Positions 60,412 to 64,000 of a stretch of 64,000 bases of DNA are shown here, in pieces. Under the pieces are notes generated by a model. The model saw nothing but the letters and a program-made list of their open reading frames with translations. It was not told the origin of the DNA and ran no database searches. The stretch is from assembly GCA_965220265.1 (NCBI GenBank), contig CBDCPM010000004.1:3844001-3908000 (forward strand), written 5' to 3'. Position 1 is the stretch's first letter; every line of letters starts with the position of its first letter. The position numbers and the translations under genes are program-made. The DNA comes from Bin87 sp965220265. GTDB lineage: Bacteria; Chloroflexota; Dehalococcoidia; Lucifugimonadales; UBA3495.

Positions 60412-60858
60412 TCAGATTGCTCCGACCTCGCTTTTCCTGCTCACTCCCTTCAGCCGTGCGGAGAGATCCAGGTCAAACCTCAAACCCTTGTAGAAGTACA
60501 GCACCGGCGTCTCGCGTTCCGGCCGCAGGTCCAATCCGACCAGCGCGGCTGTTGCGTCTTGCACGCGATGCCAAACTCCTTCGTCACCAGGGGTTCCTCT
60601 GGTGACCTGGCGTACCACCCCGCACGTCATGCTGATTCCCAGCCCGGTCAGCGCATCCGCTACCAGGTCCGCGAAATCTCGCAATGCTCCGTACGCGTAC
60701 TGGTGACCCGCGGTCAGGCGCAACGCCAGTCCCGTGGACGTATTCCGACAATTGGTCACCGCAAAGGCGGTTCGCAACTGCTGGGTAATCTCGGCCTCGG
60801 TCCCCTCCGGGCACGGGCCGCAGTTGATCTCTACGTTGTAATGCACCGAATGTTGCAT
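60412..60858 (-). CDS. Hypothetical protein (148 aa)
   Basis: I do not recognise a family. ATG at 60858 is preferred because a GGGAG site lies 9 nt upstream; the frame is open to 60981, with a low-complexity, Arg/Pro-rich start that overlaps the previous gene by 17 bp. The body (YNVEINCGPCPEGTEAEI, AGHQYAYGALRDFADLVADALTGLGI, TPVLYFYKGLRFDLDLSARL) looks like an alpha/beta domain. It lies between nrdR and nrdJ. Confidence 0.5.
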   Translation of the reverse strand: MQHSVHYNVEINCGPCPEGTEAEITQQLRTAFAVTNCRNTSTGLALRLTAGHQYAYGALRDFADLVADALTGLGISMTCGVVRQVTRGTPGDEGVWHRVQDATAALVGLDLRPERETPVLYFYKGLRFDLDLSARLKGVSRKSEVGAI

Positions 60859-60964
60859 TTGTTCAGGCTCCCGAGCGCTACGCTCATGCTGGAGTTGATT
60901 CGTCGGCACCCGGCGGGGCTGATCAACATCCGCCGCCGTCGGCCGTCTGGGCAGGTGGACGCAT

Positions 60965-61222
60965 TCACGCGATGAGGTCATCGCCCTCCCGCTGCGCCGG
61001 CAGTGCCGCCCAGCAACTCACCAGGCACGCCCGGGACTCTCGGTCCAGGTCATCCTGAAGTTCGGCAAAGGGGTTCGGAATCCACGAGTCGCCATTGTCC
61101 ACGTCGCTGGTGGCCCAGTCTGACGGGACCCACATCTTCCGCAGCATCTCCTCCATGTCGTGAACCCGATTGTTGTGGGTCAACAGCCTTGTGAAGGCGG
61201 AGTATTGAACGGTGCTGCTCAT
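60965..61222 (-). CDS. Small hypothetical protein (85 aa)
   Basis: I do not recognise a family. The protein starts MSSTVQYSAFTRLLTHNNRV and is rich in Asp and Trp (WVPSDWATSDVDNGDSWIPNP). GGAGGT lies about 13 nt before the ATG; a GTG five codons earlier is an alternative. The frame extends to 61306 but only with a TTG start. It sits between nrdR and the next unknown gene. Confidence 0.45.
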   Translation of the reverse strand: MSSTVQYSAFTRLLTHNNRVHDMEEMLRKMWVPSDWATSDVDNGDSWIPNPFAELQDDLDRESRACLVSCWAALPAQREGDDLIA

Positions 61223-61407
61223 GATGGTGTTGAACACCTCCCTTGGGTTGTTGATGGCGAGCAGGTGGCAATGTTGCCAATTTGGTTTGACCTGAACGGC
61301 CGGCAATGGTGGCTATGCCGGAGCGCCCGTAGTCCTTGAATCGATACGTCGCGATGCGATCGGTAGATCACGTGCCGGTTTGTGAAATCGTCTAGCCGTG
61401 GTTCGGC

Positions 61408-61935
61408 CTATTGCCCTCCGCGGCGAGTGGTGCGGCGGGCCCGGGGCTTCCGGGATGTGACCGCGGCAAGACTCAGCAGCGGTTCCGGGTGCCCTTGTCG
61501 CAATGAACGGGCTTGTTCCTCGAAGTCGTCCGCTCCCTGAAAGTCGTAGTACACCGACGCGTACCGCATGTACGCGACTTCATCCAGCGCGCGCAGCCGC
61601 TCCAGGACCATCAGTCCCAAGTCACGGGACTTGACCACGCCGCTGCCCAGGCGCTGGAGTTCCGTTTCAATGTCGTCGGCGAGCCGGTCAATGTCCCGAC
61701 GAGGAATCGGCCTCCGCGTGCAGGCCATGTCGATTCCCGAGACCAGCTTGACCCGGCTGAATTCCTGCCTGCGGCCGTCGCGCTTGTCCACTTGCAGTGC
61801 CGGCAGCCTGACCTGTTCATGAGTGGTGAACCGACGGCCGCAGGACAGACATTCCCGCCGCCGCCGGATACCGTTATCGGTATCCCGCGAATCGGTGACC
61901 TTGCTCTGTACGGTTTCGCAATAAGGGCATTTCAT
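61408..61935 (-). CDS. nrdR: Transcriptional repressor NrdR
   Basis: The 175-aa protein has the N-terminal zinc ribbon (CPYC at 3-6 and CLSCGRRFTTHEQV) and the ATP-cone domain (LPALQVDKRDGRRQEFSRVKLVSGI to YMRYASVYYDFQG). NrdR binds dATP/ATP and represses ribonucleotide reductase genes by pairing on two NrdR boxes. The C-terminal tail (RKPRARRTTRRGG) is basic and extra. nrdJ lies downstream on the same strand. Confidence 0.95.
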   Translation of the reverse strand: MKCPYCETVQSKVTDSRDTDNGIRRRRECLSCGRRFTTHEQVRLPALQVDKRDGRRQEFSRVKLVSGIDMACTRRPIPRRDIDRLADDIETELQRLGSGVVKSRDLGLMVLERLRALDEVAYMRYASVYYDFQGADDFEEQARSLRQGHPEPLLSLAAVTSRKPRARRTTRRGGQ

Positions 61936-61979
61936 CTGATCGTTCGCCTTTTGGTCATTTTTTCAGACAGTTTTTGAAA

Positions 61980-62037
61980 TCGGTATATGTTGTGTTTTCG
62001 AACCCTATAACCACAATTTGTGGTAGTCAGGATTATA
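61980..62037 (-). promoter_or_regulatory. nrdR promoter with two NrdR-box-like palindromes
   Basis: A TATAAT on the minus strand (62037-62032) is a likely -10. Just downstream is the perfect palindrome ACCACAATTTGTGGT (62011-62025). A second site at 61980-61995 matches the right half of the NrdR box (TGTTGTGT) well and the left half partly. The two centres are about 31 bp apart, three helical turns, as in known NrdR box pairs (recalled). Confidence 0.4.
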
Positions 62038-62129
62038 ACCGAGCCGGTTTCGAGTCTGCACCAAGCGCGTATAGATTTTTGACATGCATTTTGACGAGTT
62101 TTGGGCTCCCCAACCGTGAACGGACAAAA

Positions 62130-62159
62130 ATAGACCCCCTCTCCCATAAGAAGAGGGGG
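62130..62159 (-). terminator. Intrinsic terminator after ftsZ
   Basis: CCCCCTCT and AGAGGGGG arms (62152-62159 with 62135-62142) form an 8-bp stem with a 9-nt loop, followed on the minus strand by a T-rich tail (CTATTTTTG). Confidence 0.8.
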
Positions 62160-62184
62160 CCGTTGGCGTCGGAGCCGGATCGGT

Positions 62185-63327
62185 TTAGCGATAAAATCCT
62201 CTGCGATTCTGCTGGTTCTGCAGGAACGTCGGGAGTTCGTAATCCCTTCTTTCCGGCACCTCCATCTCGTTCAGCAACTTGGCGATATCGTCTTCCGGGG
62301 TCTCTACCACCGCAGGGAAGTCTGCCGCGACCATCGTCATCTTGACCTCGTCGTCCAGCCGGGCATCCCGGTTGGTGCCGAAGATGATGTTGGCGTTGGG
62401 GTCTGCCAGTTCCTCAACCACCGCCGCCGCCTCCTGTACTTCCTGCAGCGACAGGTTGTTGCCGCCGGACAGGACAAACAGGATCCGCCGCGACCCCTCA
62501 AGTGAGATGTCCAGCAATGGGCTGGTAGTGCATTGCCGCGCCGCTTCCCTGGCGCGACCCTCCCCACGACCCCGGCCAATGGACAGCCAAGCCTGGCCGG
62601 CGCCCGTGAGGATCGTCTTGACGTCGGCGAAGTCCACGTTGATCTCGCCTGGCACCGTCACTACTTCGGCGATCGCGCTGATCCCCTGGTGCAATACCGA
62701 GTCGGCCAACTTGAGCGCGTCTTCCCACGAGTACGAATTGGACTGTTCCTCGTTGAGCGCCAGCAATCGATCGTTGGGAATGACGATCATGGTGTCGACA
62801 TGGTCCTGCAACCGTTCCAGGCCTTCATCAGCGTTCCTGCGCCTCATTTGGGCCTCAAAACCGAACGGCCGGCTCACCACCGCGATGGTCAAGGCGCCCG
62901 ATTCTTTGGCGATCTGTGCGACCACCGGCGCGGCCCCGGTGCCGGTTCCGCCACCCATGCCGACCGCCAGGAACACCATGTCGGCGCCGCGCACCGCTTG
63001 TTCGATTTCCGCCCGCGACTCTTCCGCAGCCTGGCGGCCCAGTTCAGGCTGAGCGCCGGCGCCCAACCCGCGCGTGAGGTTTCGACCCAGGGGGATACGG
63101 TAGTGAACGTCGCACCTGGACAGGTGCTGCGCGTCTGTATTCAGCGCGTAATATTCCACAACGGGCAGCTTCTCTTTATACATGCGACTCACCGCGTTGG
63201 AGCCGCCGCCGCCCACGCCAAGCACTTTTATCAGCGGAACCCCCCGTCCGATTTCAGGTATCAGCCCTTCGGTCTCATCGAAGCGCGCGGCTGGCTCCCA
63301 CGACGCGGAGTCATCGGGAAATATCAT
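62185..63327 (-). CDS. ftsZ: Cell division protein FtsZ
   Basis: The 380-aa protein has IKVLGVGGGGSNAVSRM, the tubulin signature GGGTGTG (in VFLAVGMGGGTGTGAAP), RPFGFEAQMRR and the T7 loop NVDFADVKTIL. The C-terminus ends ELPTFLQNQQNRRGFYR, a version of the conserved peptide that binds FtsA. It forms the division ring. AGGAGG precedes the ATG, and ftsA lies directly upstream. Confidence 0.96.
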   Translation of the reverse strand: MIFPDDSASWEPAARFDETEGLIPEIGRGVPLIKVLGVGGGGSNAVSRMYKEKLPVVEYYALNTDAQHLSRCDVHYRIPLGRNLTRGLGAGAQPELGRQAAEESRAEIEQAVRGADMVFLAVGMGGGTGTGAAPVVAQIAKESGALTIAVVSRPFGFEAQMRRRNADEGLERLQDHVDTMIVIPNDRLLALNEEQSNSYSWEDALKLADSVLHQGISAIAEVVTVPGEINVDFADVKTILTGAGQAWLSIGRGRGEGRAREAARQCTTSPLLDISLEGSRRILFVLSGGNNLSLQEVQEAAAVVEELADPNANIIFGTNRDARLDDEVKMTMVAADFPAVVETPEDDIAKLLNEMEVPERRDYELPTFLQNQQNRRGFYR

Positions 63328-63428
63328 TGTCCTTTCGCCTCCTGTTATTGTTGCTGCTTTGGGGCTTTGTCGATTGTCAAACCATTCCGTTTTGCCCGCC
63401 GTGCTGGGCGGGCCCGGTACAAACTGGT

Positions 63429-64000
63429 CTACTCTTCTTCCGTTTCATTGGCGGTTTGCCGCGCGGCGGAGCGGGCGAACGGCCGCCGGAAAAGTGACGC
63501 CGGAGACCAGTTGCGGTCTCCAGAGCCGCGCGGGCGCTCCTGATCCAGCCGGTTCCGGTGCTTCACTGCCCACTGCAGGGCGCCCAATACTGCCGAGAAT
63601 TCCGGCTGCCGCAACGATTCCGGCAATCCCGCGTACCACACAGGGATCCCCACACGCACCTCGGTCTTCAAGCCTCGGGCAGCCATTTCCGCCAATCCGG
63701 GCATGCGAGATACCCCACCCGTCAACACTATCCCTCCCGGCGGAATCCACCCTATTTCTGCCTTGTAGAGTTCCTCGCTGATGAGCTTCAGCACCTGCAA
63801 CGAACGCAGGTACAGCGGCTCGCACAACTCGCGCCGCAATACCATCCGCTTCGGTTGCACCTGGGTCCCCGGGATTAGCACCTCTTCGGTCGACGGAATC
63901 GCGTCGGGCAGCGCGTGACCGAATTGGACCTTCAGGTCTTCGGCCATTTGGTACGGTATGCGCATCGCCACCGCCATGTCCCTCGTAAGCTGATTGCCGC
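63429..64000 (-). CDS. ftsA: Cell division protein FtsA (3' part, cut by the window edge)
   Basis: The visible 190 or so residues are the C-terminal portion: NQLTRDMAVAMRIPYQMAEDLKVQFG, QVQPKRMVLRRELCEPLYLRSLQVL, GGIVLTGGVSRMPGLAEMA (the phosphate 2/adenosine motif of the actin fold) and LGALQWAVKHR. The 5' part lies beyond base 64000. FtsA anchors FtsZ to the membrane. The usual C-terminal membrane helix is not typical here: the tail is Arg/Ala-rich, RSAARQTANETEEE. Confidence 0.9.
   Translation of the reverse strand, partial: GNQLTRDMAVAMRIPYQMAEDLKVQFGHALPDAIPSTEEVLIPGTQVQPKRMVLRRELCEPLYLRSLQVLKLISEELYKAEIGWIPPGGIVLTGGVSRMPGLAEMAARGLKTEVRVGIPVWYAGLPESLRQPEFSAVLGALQWAVKHRNRLDQERPRGSGDRNWSPASLFRRPFARSAARQTANETEEE

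Noticed and set aside
1998..61935. Genome-wide UGA reassignment instead of selenocysteine
   Set aside because: Many well-supported genes here end in TGA, for example rsmG, MoaD-like and the alpha/beta hydrolase, so UGA is a normal stop in this organism.
61974..62345. 123-aa open frame across the ftsZ terminator
   Set aside because: It crosses a terminator and the ftsZ 3' end in antisense and lacks any family likeness.

Overview
The window is a GC-rich, densely coded bacterial chromosome segment. The gene content fits a Chloroflexota of the Dehalococcoidia type, with an aerobic, SAR202-like flavour. This assignment is an inference. It rests on adenosylcobalamin-dependent ribonucleotide reductase with NrdR, an FtsA/FtsZ pair, a DAK2-DegV-RecG block, flavin-dependent LLM and HpaB-type oxygenases, a xanthine-dehydrogenase-type molybdoenzyme, an aldehyde ferredoxin oxidoreductase, and 'CGCTCGCAATGAC' dispersed repeats. 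No rRNA, tRNA or CRISPR array was seen.

Layout. 1-954 is a gene-free, repeat-rich stretch holding a 48-bp tandem repeat, dispersed repeats and a 114-bp MITE with IS66-like ends. 955-1686 is a TlpA/thioredoxin-like lipoprotein interrupted in frame by UGA exactly where the first redox cysteine belongs, followed by a SECIS-like hairpin; it is the best candidate for something undescribed. 1775-5445 carries a methyltransferase, a MaoC-type hydratase, a YbaK-like deacylase and two small unknowns, ending at a strong terminator. 5524-8669 (minus) is a molybdopterin hydroxylase large subunit and a Nudix hydrolase. 8822-14317 is a peptide-type ABC importer (binding protein plus two permeases) with a PQQ-propeller protein and no ATPase. 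14409-16292 has a trans-aconitate-methyltransferase-like gene and an NAD epimerase. 16412-18362 is a membrane-protein gene split by a decayed IS630 element whose exact removal restores the frame.

18645-23245 is catabolic: an LLM oxidoreductase, a tandem two-domain esterase and a class III aminotransferase. A HicBA toxin-antitoxin pair follows, then a molybdenum/tungsten and aromatic-oxidation block (MOSC protein, HpaB, alpha/beta hydrolase, MobA, MoaD-like carrier, AOR). 30061-40551 is mostly housekeeping: rsmG, eno, a bicupin, a CMD protein, nadC, a FakA/FakB-like pair, recG and an atypical response regulator. 40702-42393 encodes the two halves of D-glutamate cyclase as adjacent genes. 43539-47505 (minus) holds uvrB, ruvA, ruvC and yebC. 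47667-51214 has a MATE exporter and three VOC proteins. 51303-56709 (minus) has an NHL propeller, pepA, a P-loop kinase, yggT, proC and pdxA. 56871-57708 is a Panacea-domain protein convergent with a toxin-like small protein. 57790-64000 (minus) is nrdJ, two unknown genes, nrdR, ftsZ and the 3' part of ftsA.

Functional links. Molybdopterin chemistry recurs (XDH large subunit, MOSC, MobA, MoaD-like, AOR), alongside oxygenases and hydrolases suited to breakdown of organic matter. The nrdR-nrdJ stretch has palindromes suggestive of NrdR control. Several genes share an extended -10 of the form TGCTATA(C/A)T.
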